Shown here: positions 10,481 through 23,100 of the stretch, one piece after another
How the letters are laid out: each line of letters opens with the position of its first letter
Position numbering within the stretch: position 1 is the first letter of the stretch
From: Triplophysa rosa
Lineage: Eukaryota; Chordata; Actinopteri; Cypriniformes; Nemacheilidae
Direction of reading: 5' to 3'
NCBI RefSeq assembly: GCF_024868665.1
Contig: NC_079890.1
Span: 34,890,296-34,954,295, forward strand
Length of the DNA stretch: 64,000 nt
Notes under the pieces: generated by a model
What the model was told of the DNA's origin: nothing
The model's database searches: none
What the model saw: only the letters and a program-made list of their open reading frames with translations
Made by a program: the position numbers and the translations under genes

Positions 10481-11799
10481 AGCGGCAGTCCGCAAGTTCT
10501 TTTGAGTAAAAATTAGCTAAAACCAATTATTGAGCAAGTACATGAAAGAATGGTGTTTAAAACTGTGTCATTACCCTTGCTGGATTCACCACGGCGGAAA
10601 GCTTGTAATAATGGTTTGTAATTTGCCGTTGGGTCGACTTTCCCGGAGATCCTTATATGGTGTCTTTCGTCTATGCGTCACTTCGTCACATTCGTACACT
10701 GAACGAAGAGGATCCGGCTGCTACCGCGTGTGGATGCGAGTGACAGGTGGCTTGTACTCACAACTGTTTGGTAGGATTTCATACAACGTTTAGTATTATT
10801 TATGGCGGCGTTTAGTACTTTTACTTTTAAACGCCAAGCAGTGTTGACATCTGGGGATTCATCATTTGTGAAAAACAAGAAAGAACGAACTGATGACAGT
10901 TTACAAAGAAACAGGGAATGTGATCGGACTCGTGTGAAAACAAGAATTAATATTGACAAGGCATTTCAAAGGTGGCGTGAACTCCGTGATCTGAAAGGAT
11001 TGTAAACGGATGCAGACATGGCTTTATTTCTTCTGAACAGGTAAGACTTTCAATATTTCAATAGATAACACAAAAACCGTAGCACATGTTGTGTTAATAT
11101 AGACGGGTACAGTTTCATCGGTTGTTCTTTCTCTCTTTGTTATGTTCATTATGATAAATGTAATTTAAGACCTATTCGCACGGGATTAGTATTATCTGGG
11201 GACCTCGTGTGATTTAGAAATGACCTCCCCACATCTGTATTTCATGTGGCACGAATTAGCACGGACAAGTGAAGCCTGTGATTTTACTTATATCCCGGAT
11301 ATGATGGCAAGGCTTTGCATATAGTATATATAGTTGTATGGTGTATAATGATTTATGACCGTGCCTGTCAGCATTTAAGACCCGCGTTCGGGGATCTTCT
11401 GTCCGGTTCGCGTTACGGGAGTTTCCATGAGAAATAACAAAACTGGAGACTCCCGGGCAAAACGGAAGTGTTGGCAGGTTTGGAAATGACCCGCACCCGA
11501 AATAATATCAAAACACTTCAACACAGCCTCCATTTGCGCTATTTGTGACTGTTTATGTTCTTATTTGTTTCGTGTTATATCATCTGCCATGTTATCTGTG
11601 TTTATTATGCGCTACTGATGTACAGTGAAGATTCTCACCGCTGCACTGTCACAGGCCACGACTCAAAACATCAGACTCATCCACGCAGTTGAGCAGTGCC
11701 GAATCACAACTCACGTAAAGAAATACCTCCGCACATCACCTGCAGTAGCAATTACAAACTGAGATGGCGACAAAGAGGCCAATCCTACGGACTGCCGCT
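10481..11799. mobile_element. TTAA-flanked DNA transposon, 1,319 bp
   Basis: Inverted ends AGCGGCAGTCCG (10481) and CGGACTGCCGCT (ending 11799) are bounded on both sides by TTAA (10477-10480, 11800-11803). TTAA target duplications are typical of the piggyBac and Kolobok superfamilies. The interior holds one recognisable broken exon (10802-11040) and otherwise non-coding DNA. No complete transposase is present, so the superfamily is not settled. Confidence 0.75.
10802..11040 (+). pseudogene. Broken transposon-borne exon (unnamed fish family)
   Basis: From ATG at 10802 the frame reads MAAFSTFTFKRQAV..., then TRVKTRINIDKAFQRWRELR, then LKGL, and meets an in-frame TAA at 11003. The same frame continues as TDADMALFLLNR up to a consensus donor (GTAAGA) at about 11041. 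I recognise the pattern R-V/I-N-I-x-x-A-F-x-x-W-R-x-L...T-D-A-x-x-A-x-F-L-L from first exons of many uncharacterised fish proteins, but know no function for it. One stop codon inactivates this copy. Confidence 0.6.
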
Positions 11800-12274
11800 T
11801 TAAGGTCGCTCAATATCAACGTCACCACCACCAAGCCTCCAACAAATCTTTCAAACTTTATTGAAAATGTGTTCCCTGGTAAGTAATTCCTCCGTGAATG
11901 AATCCGCATCTACGTTTTAAGAGATTTGTGCACATGTTGCATTATTTGTGAGCTTTATATGCGCAATGACGTCTAACGTTCCCACCAAAGGAAGTAGTCG
12001 CTTTTAGCAACTTGTCTGGGAACCTCCGTTTTTAAGACACAATAAGGCTTTAAAAAAATCACAAGCTCATTATAATTGGTGTGTTTTATGTCATAAGATA
12101 AAACATGAAAATATTTAGAAGTTTTGTTTAACACACACCTTATTTTGGGCGATTTACAAAAAACCCATTAAAAAAAACCCATAAACTTTGGAGCGATGGA
12201 ACCGGAAGTCCTAAAATGCTAACTCACTTTCGGGTTTTGCATACAAAAATATGTCATCTCTGAGCCTCTCCATT

Positions 12275-14099
12275 ATGGTGAATCATGGCTGTGTATCAGA
12301 CTAAATTCTACAGTAGATCAACAACCTCATCGTGACAGCTAGTGATTCAGCATTAACAACTGTGACATCAGTAAAGCCAAAGTAAAATGAATGAGGAACT
12401 TGCCTTAACAATCATTAAAAAAGCATGGTCATAACTCCCATCCATGACTTCACACCAAGTAAATAAATTATGGAAGATGTTATGATCCACCTTGACAGTA
12501 AGAGGAACTATGGATTATAGGCGCACAGTCTTAGCCTACACGAATTACAAAATGAATGCGTTAATCAAAACACATCAGCGCACTTCTTAGTTTACAGTTC
12601 AATTCAGTGCTTGTACAACAGGAGGATTAAGGTGACCCTGGGTGGGATAGTTCTACACCTCAAGAGCAGCTAGGGCTTTGTCAAAATGACCTTGAATAAA
12701 GTATTCATGACCTTATGTTTAACTTCCAGGATAATAAGAGCATTGTTTCACTTTGTAGCCATAGGTGGGTCTCCTGCCAAAATCATCGATATAACTGCAA
12801 AATTGGAAAGACAGGTAATGTAAGAATTCTGTTGGACTGGGGAATATATTATTCTTATAACTGACAGCTGAAGAGAAGAGTTTGCTTATACAGTCAACTT
12901 GAATGAATATATTTTTGAACAACATGAAAAACTTACTACAGCCCATAAAAAAATAATATAGTACAGTAGCAGGTAGAACCATTTTTAAGCATATGTCCTA
13001 AACAGGGAAAGAAACATCAAACATGTAACTATGTATCCTAATCATACAAACATTACAATAATATAAATATGTATTATCAACTACCTTTAAAAAAATATTT
13101 TTCCTAATACTATTGTAATCCCAAGAGCAAATACAAGCATACAAGGCAAAATATTATCATATCCCCATATCTACACTCAGCTGGGTGTTACCTTGCACCT
13201 GCCTCCAGAGTCAGCGTTGGTCACAATGAAGCTGCTCTTAGCAACCAATGAAATGCCAAAAAATGACAACCCCCATAAAGGGGGTGACTTGGAAACCAAG
13301 TTTCATTGAGAAGTGGCAGAGACACATTGATCAGTTTAGGAGAGAGATAGTATGTTCATATTTTTCCAAATAAAATGCAACTTGTCAGCTCCACAAATAT
13401 ATCATCATGTCAGCTCAGTTACAAGACACATGTATTTTGTTTGTTTGTAAAGTGGGAATTTAACCACAAAAAAACTCAACTAGACTCATGAAGAGAGAAT
13501 GCAAATATGATCCAGGAGCCATGCAAACTGCAGCAGGGGTTGGGAGTACTGACTTGGTACATGCTAACACACTGTCACTTCCTTTATTTCTGTAACCTTA
13601 CTCCACGATCACTAGGTTAAGATACCAACACCATTCACATTTACATTACAAATCAGCCAGCTGAAAAGACATGATGAATAGACGATGTTGGAGATGGTAT
13701 AAACTTGAAAGGAGCACAAAAGTCAGGTGACTAAACCAGCCTCAAAACACAGCAAGTGACACTTCGTACACCTTACATTCTTGACTCCTAACTACTACCT
13801 TACATTTGTCTATTTAACTCTCCGACTGATTTATTTTTAACATTGAAATATGCCGCTACAATGTTTTTAATATTCTGGCCCCATCCCTTGCGCTACAACC
13901 CAATATCGCTGTTAGGCTACAGGAAAAACAGTGATGTAAAGCTAACGTTACATCGGCCTTTGATAAAAATGAAAACATTTTAGCACTTTTAACTCGTTAC
14001 TAGGCACTTTCACTTGCTTAAATTACCTTTATTCGAACCAGAAATTACGGTGAATGTAGTGCTGCGTGTATCCGTTGCTAAATGACTGAAATCCAGTCA
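12275..14099. other. Gene-free interval
   Basis: AT-rich sequence without recognisable exons, RNA genes or bounded transposons. Frames are short and carry no domain. I looked for coding exons of ist1, the expected 16q22 neighbour of znf821, on the minus strand and did not find them. Confidence 0.4.
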
Positions 14100-14565
14100 G
14101 GCCTCAAACGGAGCGTCGATCTGACGGAGGATTAAATGAGAAAACATAAACGGCTCACAGCGTACGGTATACCAGCCGATACGTTCAGAAATGAGGATAT
14201 AACTAGTATTTCACAGCGGACACACCCGGTAGCGTCCTATCGCTCTTGGAAATACAGTGCGAGGAAGAGTTTGACGCGCTACAGAGCAAGCGGCGCCCGT
14301 TTAGCGCTCGAGCTTGTGACAGCGTCCCGGTGCACGCGCGAGCTGCTTCAGTCAGTGAGCTCCACTTCCTATGCAGCCTAAAGTCAACCTCACAAAACAC
14401 GGCAACTTGACAGCTCCAAGCCCACTACTGACGAATAAAGTCTTTATGTTTATGGTTACAATAAAGTCTCACTCACCAGCCGTTATGATACCAGAAAACA
14501 AGTGAAATCTTCTCAATCGACGGAAGGAGGAACGGAGCACACATTCAAAATGGCGGCGGTACTAG
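14100..14565. promoter_or_regulatory. Candidate CpG-rich promoter, gene unknown
   Basis: CpG density rises sharply over 14100-14400 compared with the flanks. AAAATGGCGGCGG at 14546-14558 matches the YY1 start-site element. On the minus strand, CGGCTG followed by GTGAGTGAG at about 14478 is a good splice donor, and on the plus strand CAAG/GTGTAAG at about 14623 is another. These suggest a transcription start region for an unidentified gene. No protein was recognised, so the direction is open. Confidence 0.35.
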
Positions 14566-16526
14566 CCTCAGCACTTCTACCGCAGGCGGAAGGTTACACT
14601 ATACTGACGCTCACAACTTCAAGGTGTAAGAAATGCGGATGTGAGAATGTTTTATTCGATTTTCAGAAGATTTACAACTTCTGCAGTCATTTATTTCGCA
14701 AAAAGTCAGCATAATACAACACAAAACTTAAAATAAAAACGACCACGTTTAAATAGAGTACGAACAAGTACATGTAGTAAACAACACAAAAATTACAAAC
14801 AAAATAAGTAAATAAAGTTTGGTCTCAAAACTGGATCCTGAAAGTTACCTTTCAAATTCCTTTCAACATGAGATGTTTTGATTGATCTCTTATTATTGTT
14901 TGGTACAGAGCAAAGTTATAAAGCATATTTAAATCATATCTAAAAAAAATACAAAAAAGTCTTAGGTTCCATTTAGAAGCGAAATCATGGTGTTTTTAAA
15001 CATTTTCACAAATAGTTATAACTTTTCAGGCATCATCCGTTAGAGCATGTCTGCAGGTGAAACCTGGCCAGCTCTGGTAAAATGATGCTGAGCTTTTGAG
15101 TATGGCCAATGTGTTTTTGCGTTAAAAAAAAAAAAAGAATACAACGTAAGAAATATGTGATTAATGAATTTCAGGAATTCAACGTGATGTAAAAAGTGAT
15201 TTTAGTAAACAGAATAAGTAGCCACCCGACTTAAAACCCAAGGTGTGTTCACATGAAAACACACAATACAGTGCACATTCTTGCTTCGTATATAATGTAA
15301 ACAAATAAGAAGCTGGTTACAATATTTTGCCAGCGGAGCTCTGTAGCGGATATACTTTTATTTCATTGCTGAGCTACGTGTCAGTTTGGCGGATGACTTG
15401 CCCAGAGAGCTGTGATGCGGTCTCTGCACCTCACCTCGTGGCAGTCAGTGATGACGTCAGCGTGTCATATTGTGGCACTTCCTTTGGGAGTCACTCAACT
15501 GGTTCTCGTTTGTAAGTCGGAGGTCGTTATATCGACCTGAGGAGTATTTTGTGGTGACGTTTGGCTACTGGGTTTCCAAAAGGTGTGTTAATGATTCCAA
15601 TCTAGATGTAATTGATAAATTATGTAAATGATTGTCCCTCTAGAATGCATCAAGATTTAGAAACCAAGATTTGATACCACAGTGTAACAAAAAGATAATC
15701 AAAACACATTCTTAGGCTGTTTGAAATAAAGGTTCGTTCACATTGTTGGAGTATAATTACATAATAAAAAGAACAATAGTTCTTACAGACAGATTTTATT
15801 TATCCACAATATTACTATTAATAATATTATTATTAGTTTTTATCTTATAGAAGTTCGTCATCATAGTAGGTCACTTTGTTAGAAGCCTTTGTGTAGCTGG
15901 GTCAAACAAATGGTGACAATGGATGCCATCTAGTGAGCATATTGTCACACTTTTTATTAGATAGTTTTAACATCTTTGCTTGGTAAATGCTCACAAGGTG
16001 CCACTGGTGTCTAGCACTATTAATATTTTACATTTTAGTTTAAAACTGCACTGCACCACAGGGGTGGATAGAGTGCCAAACCCTTAACACCCAGTCATTG
16101 TCCTCATTGTTTCAGTTGTTCGATTATTAACTGTTCTATGAAGCCTAAAAGCACACCTCTGCAATATCTATCTATACTAACAAAAAAAAACAAGAAATAC
16201 AAGAATTGCTTTTGCTATTTTAAATACAGTATGTCAAATGTCATAGCAATTCATGTATTGTTTTGCTTCTGTTGTAGGTCAACCTATCTTTTATATTACT
16301 ATTGAACTGGGGTGAATTAGGAGATGCATAGTTATGTCTAAAAATAATCTTGAGTCTGATGCTCTCATGGTGATCAATGAAGTTCAATCCAGTCCATCTA
16401 CCTTGTCTGACCTAGGATAAAAAGGAAGACACGTGCATCTATACAATTTGAAAAAACTAAACAACTACCAACCAGACAGATGTGTAGCCTACATAAAATT
16501 AATAAAATCATTATTATTTTTTATTA
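14566..16526. other. Gene-free interval with a second GC-richer patch
   Basis: Mostly AT-rich, unassigned sequence. A moderately CpG-containing patch near 15340-15560 includes GATGACGTCAG (CRE-like) at about 15449 and could be a weak promoter, but no exon was recognised. Confidence 0.3.
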
Positions 16527-16819
16527 CACGGCTCGTTGGAATGCTTGATTCTGATTGGTCAGCCGCGACATTTGCAGGTTCGTTATTCCCAGATAACAAC
16601 CTCTAAAAACTAATAACACACGGTAACCTGGAGGCAGAAAATCATTTTGACAAATTAAATGTTATTAAAAGACATATTTATATTTAATTTGTCTGTCAAA
16701 ATGATTTGCTGCATCCGGGTTACCGTGTGTTATTAGTTTTGACAGGTTGTTATCTGGGAATAACGAACCTGCAAATGTCAAGACTGGCCAATCAGAACCA
16801 AGCATTCCAACGAGCCGTG
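16527..16819. mobile_element. Palindromic Tc1/mariner-type MITE, 293 bp
   Basis: The ends CACGGCTCGTTGGAATGCTT and its reverse complement are bounded by TA on both sides (16525-16526, 16820-16821). Almost the whole length is self-complementary, including mirrored AATAACACACGGTAACC and AATCATTTTGACA blocks, so it can fold into one hairpin. There is no coding sequence. TA duplication and full-length symmetry point to a mariner-mobilised MITE. Confidence 0.85.
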
Positions 16820-16957
16820 TATAAATCGAGATAAAATACATGGTAGGATACTTAACAAGAGATGTGTACAAAAGGGGGCGGGGCGGGTGCATATCATACA
16901 GGAAGATATCATTTATAGGTCAGGTGGTCAGGTGATATGCTGTATGGGGTTGTTGCT

Positions 16958-17146
16958 AGAAGGGATCCAGCTACGGCCGGAAGGGATGCACAATCTCGCC
17001 ATAAAATAAATTACAGTAGCTAATGCCTACCTACCCCAACCCTAAACCTAACCTTACAATAATAAAAAATAGTAATTAACTGTTGTCAGCGTGACAAAAA
17101 TTATGCGATATTGAAGTGCGCATGCCCAGTGGAGGTAGCTGTATCC
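16958..17146. mobile_element. Small inverted-repeat element
   Basis: GCTAGAAGGGATCCAGCTAC at 16958 and GTAGCTGTATCCCTTCTGGC at about 17127 are inverted copies with two mismatches. The interior has CCTACCCCAACCCTAAACC, common in fish MITEs. The target duplication is unclear. Confidence 0.55.
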
Positions 17147-17525
17147 CTTCTGGCCAAAACCCTGCTGTAGTGGCATTCACAAGCTAGTGATGATCCGATG
17201 AATGTTTTCAAACCTTTCGCGTTATTCATTTGTTATTCATTTACTAAATAGGTATCAATGGGTGTATTACTGACAATATCTAGAAAATAATCAATTATTA
17301 TCATTATTATTATTGTTACATCTAAATTAAATATAATATGGTTAGGATGAGTTTAAATACACAGCGACAGCGTACATTAGGTTTAAAAACCTTTGTATGC
17401 TAAAACATCGTAGGCCACATATTTTGTATTTATAATTATTTTTTCACAGATCGTAATGTTTTTATTTCAGGTATTTAAGAGTTTCTATGGTTATATTGCT
17501 GTACAAGTGCACATCATAAGTTAAC

Positions 17526-19462
17526 ATGAAGAATAGTATGCCTCTGACTTTCACACCCTCACCGCCTCGTTCGACCTCACGAGCCGGTACTCACAGATCA
17601 GGAAGTCAGCTTGATCTCATCTACACCCATAACTTCCCCACAGATAACATTAAAGTCACACCTCTTCACATTTCTGACCACTTCTTCATCACTTTCAACA
17701 TGCTCCTTCCTACATGCACTACACCTACACCACCGGCACTTTTCCATCCACATTCAAACAGGCCCAGGTCACGCCCCTACTTAAGAAACCCACATTGGAC
17801 CCCTCTACTACCGACAGTTAAAGACCTGTCTCTCTCCTCCCATTTATTTTGCAAAAACACTTGAAAGGGCAGTTTTCAACCAGGTGTCTTCCTACCTATC
17901 CCAGAATAAACTGCTGGATGACAAGCAGTCTGGCTTCGAAACAAACAACTCCACTGAGACTGCTCTGCTATCAGTCACAGAAGCACTGCGGCTAGCCAAG
18001 GCGGAATCTAAATCCTCGGTCCTGATTCTGCAGCTTTCGACACTGTCAATCACCAGATTCTGCTAGCAACCCTGTCATCTCTAAGCATCTCTGGCACTCC
18101 TCTCCGCTGGTTCAAATCCTACCTCTCCAGCAGATCCTTCAGGGTGTCATGGAGGGGCTCGCTGTCCACTGCTCACCACATGATCACTGGGGTCCCTCAG
18201 GGATCGGTGCTTGGACCGCTGCTTTTTTTCCATCTACACGACATCCTTGGGACCCATCATACAGGCACACGGCTTTTCGTATCAGCGTTATGCTGAAGAC
18301 ACCCAGATCTACATCTCGTTTCACCCAGACGATACCACTGTAGCAGCTCGCATTACAGCCTGCCTAGAAGACATCTCAGCTTGGATGAAAGAGCATCACC
18401 TCCAGCTGAACATTGCCAAGACAGAACTACTCGTGTTTCCGGCACACCCCACGGTGCAACACGATCTCACCATCCAACTTGGAAATACCACAATCACTCC
18501 TTCCAAAACAGCCAGGAACCTCGGAGTCATATTTGATGAACAGCGGTCATGCCGATATGCCTTATTCAACATTAGAAAGGTTAGACCCTATCTCACTGAG
18601 CATGCGGCACAACTCCTTGTCCAGGCCCTGGTAATCTCAAGGTTGGACTACTGCAATGCTCTCCTTGTTGGTCTTCCTGCAAAGGCTATCAAACCGCTCC
18701 AGCTGGTTCAGAACGCAGCAGCACGCCTAGTCTTCCAACAGCCCAAAAGGGCTCAAGTGACACCCCTTTTCATCTCTCTCCACTAGCTACCGGTTGAAGC
18801 CCGTATCAGATTGAAGTCACTAATACTTGCCTACAGGACTATCACTGGATCTGCACCGGCATTTCACACCCTCCTACACCCCATCAAGAACCCTGCGTTC
18901 AGCAAACCAGCAGCGTCTTGTATTGCCTTCTCATAAGGGCAGTAAATCGCAAAAAACTCCTTCCTGGTGGAACATTCTTCCTAACTCAGTCCGGTCAACC
19001 ACATCTCTCACAACATTCAAAAAACTACTTAAAACCCATCTCTTCTGTGAATACTTGACAGAAAAATGAGGGGAAAAAAATAAAAATACACTAACCCTCT
19101 CTCTTTCTCTCAACAGGTAGTGGTCTAGCTTTTGTTGAAACTAGTAACTTTGTATTAGCACCTATTGTATTATTGCTCATGTATGACATATCGCTTATTG
19201 CTCCATGAACTCTCTGTAATGGCTGGAATACACTACAAAACGTTTAAAATCTGAACAGATTTTTTTAAAACTAGACATCATACATTTGCAGACTTTTTGA
19301 AAGTTTCAGATAGAAACACACTAACTGATCAAATCTGTAGATTGGCACAGACTTTCTGCAACAAGTCCAGACTGAAAATCTGAGCAAAAGTCTTGTAGTG
19401 TATTTTAGCCTAATGTCGCTTTGGATAAAAGCCTCTGCTAAATGACTAAATGTAAATGTAAA
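17526..19462 (+). pseudogene. L2-type LINE, 5'-truncated and frameshifted
   Basis: Pieces of the L2 ORF2 protein occur in order on the plus strand. The end of the endonuclease (GSQLDLIY, LHISDHFFITFN) lies near 17600-17700. Reverse-transcriptase blocks run from 17884 (QSGFETNNSTETALLSVTEA) through YAEDTQIY near 18290. The C-terminal region VISRLDYCNALLVGLPAKAI lies near 18640 and LVLPS...SWWNILPNSVR near 18930. The frame shifts several times, and the catalytic YADD box reads YAED. The conserved tail with GTCGCTTTGGATAAAAGCC ends at 19462. A 190-bp element is inserted in the tail. Confidence 0.9.
19221..19410. mobile_element. 190-bp MITE inserted in the L2 tail
   Basis: Ends GGCTGGAATACACTACAA and its near reverse complement (TTGTAGTGTATTTTAGCC) are flanked by TAAT (19217-19220, 19411-19414). 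Removing it rejoins the L2 tail exactly, so the insertion is certain. A TAA/TAAT duplication would fit a PIF/Harbinger-type element, but that assignment is inference. Confidence 0.8.
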
Positions 19463-19599
19463 TGAAGAGCGGAAGAAGTATAGAAATGAGAAGAGTTATT
19501 CTGCGATAGTTTATGTACATGTGAAGTACTAATCATTCGTGTCAAGGAAAAATGTTCTTATGAGGTCAAATGACCCGAAAGAAACGAAAAACATCATTG

Positions 19600-20103
19600 A
19601 GATTCCGCTGTTTTATAATGGGTAAATCGGTGTTTGAGCCGCCGAGCGCCCCCTGCAGGCATAACACTGTTTCACATATTAGGAAAACAGTCTTTCTTTT
19701 CACTTCAATACATCGCTTGAAATGAATGTCGGCAGCGTCTCTGCAGTGTCCGGCTACTGTCGCAGGCTTTCACATCAACTCCGCACATCCTACTTCGATT
19801 CACATGTTTCGAAACACACATCTATCATCATGAACGCGATTTCATCGCCGACTGAACCCAAGATGTCCGTGTACGCAATATTACTCTGTTCTTAAATTAT
19901 GAGTCTAATTATCACAATTGCACTGGCCAATGTAGCCGTCTTTCAGCTCCTTCAGCTTTGCGCGTTTACAGCATTTTTGGTTACGGAATTGCACATTTCT
20001 CCGAAGAGGCTTTTATTCTTTTTTTCTCCGGATTAAAGGCATCTTCACATCAGTCGGATCGTGGAAGAGATTCGACTCTTTTCATTCGGGAGTGGGGTTT
20101 AAT
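19600..20103 (+). promoter_or_regulatory. Probable znf821 promoter and 5' UTR
   Basis: The 500 bp before the znf821 start are richer in CpG than the flanking introns (GCCGCCGAGCGCC near 19640, then scattered CG). The coding exon follows without an obvious acceptor, so transcription may begin within this block. No TATA box is apparent. Confidence 0.45.
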
Positions 20104-23100
20104 ATGTCAAGACGAAAACAGACCAACCCTTTCAAAGTGAATTGTAGGTATCTCAGGTATTGTAAACACTTTTAATTCATTAGTTCTCGTTAAATAGCCA
20201 TTTACTAGACTTAAATGTTAACATTGTGGTGTTTGTGTTGTGGATGAAGTGTTACATCCGCATTTTACTGCACGATGGATGGAACAGCCAAAGGCCAGGC
20301 TTTCACAAACTATCCACGTTATCTCATTTAAAGCTCCATGTAGATCTTCAGTTTATGACAAACCCATGAAATATGCGTGATGATGCACAAAACCCGATAC
20401 ACCCATGAAGCCCTGAAGAAGATGTGTTTTTGTTATATTTCTGTTGATGTGATTAACGTTTATGAACTGATTCCAGAGCACTTTCCTGGAAAGCCCATGT
20501 ATACAGAAGGAATCTCTATTAAACCTGGCATAGCATTTATTTATAATATTGCATGTAATACTATATGGTTTGCATTAAATAGTCTCACTGAAAATAGCGT
20601 AGGCCTGCCTTTATTTTAACTGGATTATTTTCAGGGAAATGCATGTGTATTGTGGGATGTTATCCCCAATATATCACTGACCATATCTGTATAGAAATAT
20701 ATAGAGAAATGAAGTGAATTAGTGTGTCAAGAAGTTTTAATATCCCCATGACAACATGGAGTTTATGATCATGGTCAGCAACACCAGAAATGTGAACTTG
20801 TGTGTTTTTGTTAAAGATGAACCAGCTGTCTTGTGTTCGCCAACAATATCTGTGTTGGCTCCCTCTCTTCAACATTTGTAAAATACTTTTATTTAAAGCT
20901 CAAGCCTGTCATTATTGACTACAGGTGAATAGTACAAATTATAATTGAGTGAATATTCCAATAAGTGAGTAATATTTTAATGATCGAGTAATCAGGGTAG
21001 ACGTTAAAAATAGACCAAGACAACATTAACATCACAGACAAAAAATGAGAATGTCATAGTACTTTATTACATAATATCACACAGTATATGTGAAACTGCA
21101 AACAAAAATGTTTCAATAACCAATTTTATACATTTAATGTAGTTAGAACACAGAATTCCTCTACTTTCCATTAACTTGACCCCTAATAGACATTTAGGTG
21201 GTAAAAACACTTGTCTGTGCACTGCCATGCCTCTGCTATTTGCAGAATACTTGGAAATTGTAATCGAGAATTAAATAGAAAATCTTGATTGAATTTAGGA
21301 ATCGCGACAGACCTACGAATCATACAATAATGGCATTTAACCGCATAATGCACTCTCTTATGGGAAACACAAGCAATGTCAAAGTATTGTAAACAATTTT
21401 AGTAAAATGGGCTGTTTTTATACGCTGTCTCTCCAAATGGGCTTCTTACAATTTATGGAAATATCTGAACCCTTTTGAAATTGTGATTTCCAGGCCTGTT
21501 TTGGCATTTTTTTTTATTATTCTTCGTTCTGAAATATTACATTTAATGGGCTTGAAAATACTCCTTTTGTGCTCTAGATGATGTTTAAATCAATTATCCG
21601 GTCATCACAACGGATTGGACATGTCATTGAAATTTACTGAAGGTCTGAGGATCCTGTGGTTGTGGCCAGTTGTTTATATTGTCAACAGCAGCTACTATTG
21701 AATTATAAAGATAAAATAAACTTTCTTTGTGTTACTGTAATATTTCTCTTTTTTTTATTATAATATTGGTGTTACCTGACGGAAGACTAGAAAATTCTTT
21801 ACAGGAAAGTTTTTTTTGTTGTTGTTGCTATTGCAAACGCATACATGAGTGATGTATGACTTTATGGTCCCATCAGTTCAACAGCTGGAATGTTACTGTT
21901 GAAGTTACTTCCTTACACCTTTTATTTTGTTGAAACGGGTCAAATTGTTCATCATTTTGGTTTAGTTTATCATTGTACAGTATTGTTCTTTGGGTAAAAG
22001 GGCTTTTCCAGTTACTCGGTGGGAAAGTATATCTTGATCTTGTTCCCCCATCATGCCTGGAGTACTCCTTTTCTCAAAGTGAGACCTGAAAGGCGAGTCT
22101 GGCTTTATCTGATTTGATTATTCCACCAGCCCAAGAAAACAAACAAGGCACTGAGGTGGGTTGGGTGAAGCCTAGTCCTCTCCATCGTTGCTGTTTTTAC
22201 GTTCTCTCCATTTCAGCATTCTTTTACAGAGGCTTGGCTGGGGATTGTAAAGGTTGCGGTAGAAGGATGGCTCGATTTCAGGAGCACTTTCATTGTTTGC
22301 TATTCGAGTTAAGTTTTGTCTGTTGTGTTCCCACCCCCCTCCAACCGACTTTACCCTTTCTCTCATGTCTGTTGGCTGATGAGTTTGTCTCTTTGTCTGG
22401 ATTCAGACAGACACTGCGTCACCTCCTGCCTACAGACACACGGACTCAGAGATAACATCACAGTGGCACAGACGAGGGGGGGTGAGGGTGGATAGACAGG
22501 AGAAGATGGAGGGAGGGTGGAGAGAGACAGATGTACAGACAGAACCGGCAATGGGGGATGGGGAACTCTCTTCCATCAATCACAAACTGACTGCTATAGA
22601 GCTAGCTGTTCCCTCTTTCCTCATTCAACTCTTCTGCGTTTGTAGATGAATCCAAACACGTTTCGGACCTCAATTTGAGACTGTCCAGAGTATGCTGTGA
22701 AAGTCCAACTCTTGATTCCCTCTTGACAACCATTGGTGACTAGAGGTAAAATATTTGATCCCATGGCTTTTTCCGAAGGGTAAACACCATGTGGTGCAGG
22801 CATTCCTAAAAGGTCTGAGCTCAAAAAGGGATTGAAGCATCAAAACTACATGACGTGATCAAAACCCAGTTCTAATCCAGTTTGACCTTTGGCGGTTATT
22901 GTTTCACAACGTCATGTATTGCTTTTCTTGAGCTAAGGCAAGCGTCAATGTTATTATTACAACATTATATGCTATTATTAGTGCTCCTGTACCTCAATGT
23001 GCTGTCGTAGTTGTGGGTTCGATCCACAGGAAATGTGTAAATACAGAAATAATTAAGGATAACAGTGCATCAATTGACTTATAATTAGTATTTTACTATG

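Larger units (their letters stand above)
9796..12274. mobile_element. Composite element with related inverted ends
   Basis: The left segment (9796-9850: AATGGAAAGGCTCAGAGATG) reappears inverted at 12218-12274 (CATCTCTGAGCCTCTCCATT). Similarity extends into TATTTTTGTA and the adjacent CCGGAAGT region. I infer one DNA element whose interior was later invaded by the 114-bp inverted-repeat segment and a TTAA-flanked transposon. Divergent ends and an unclear duplication keep confidence moderate. Confidence 0.5.

Noticed and set aside
1..14000. ist1 coding exons on the minus strand
   Set aside because: Expected from human synteny, but the conserved N-terminal helices were not found in any frame that I read.
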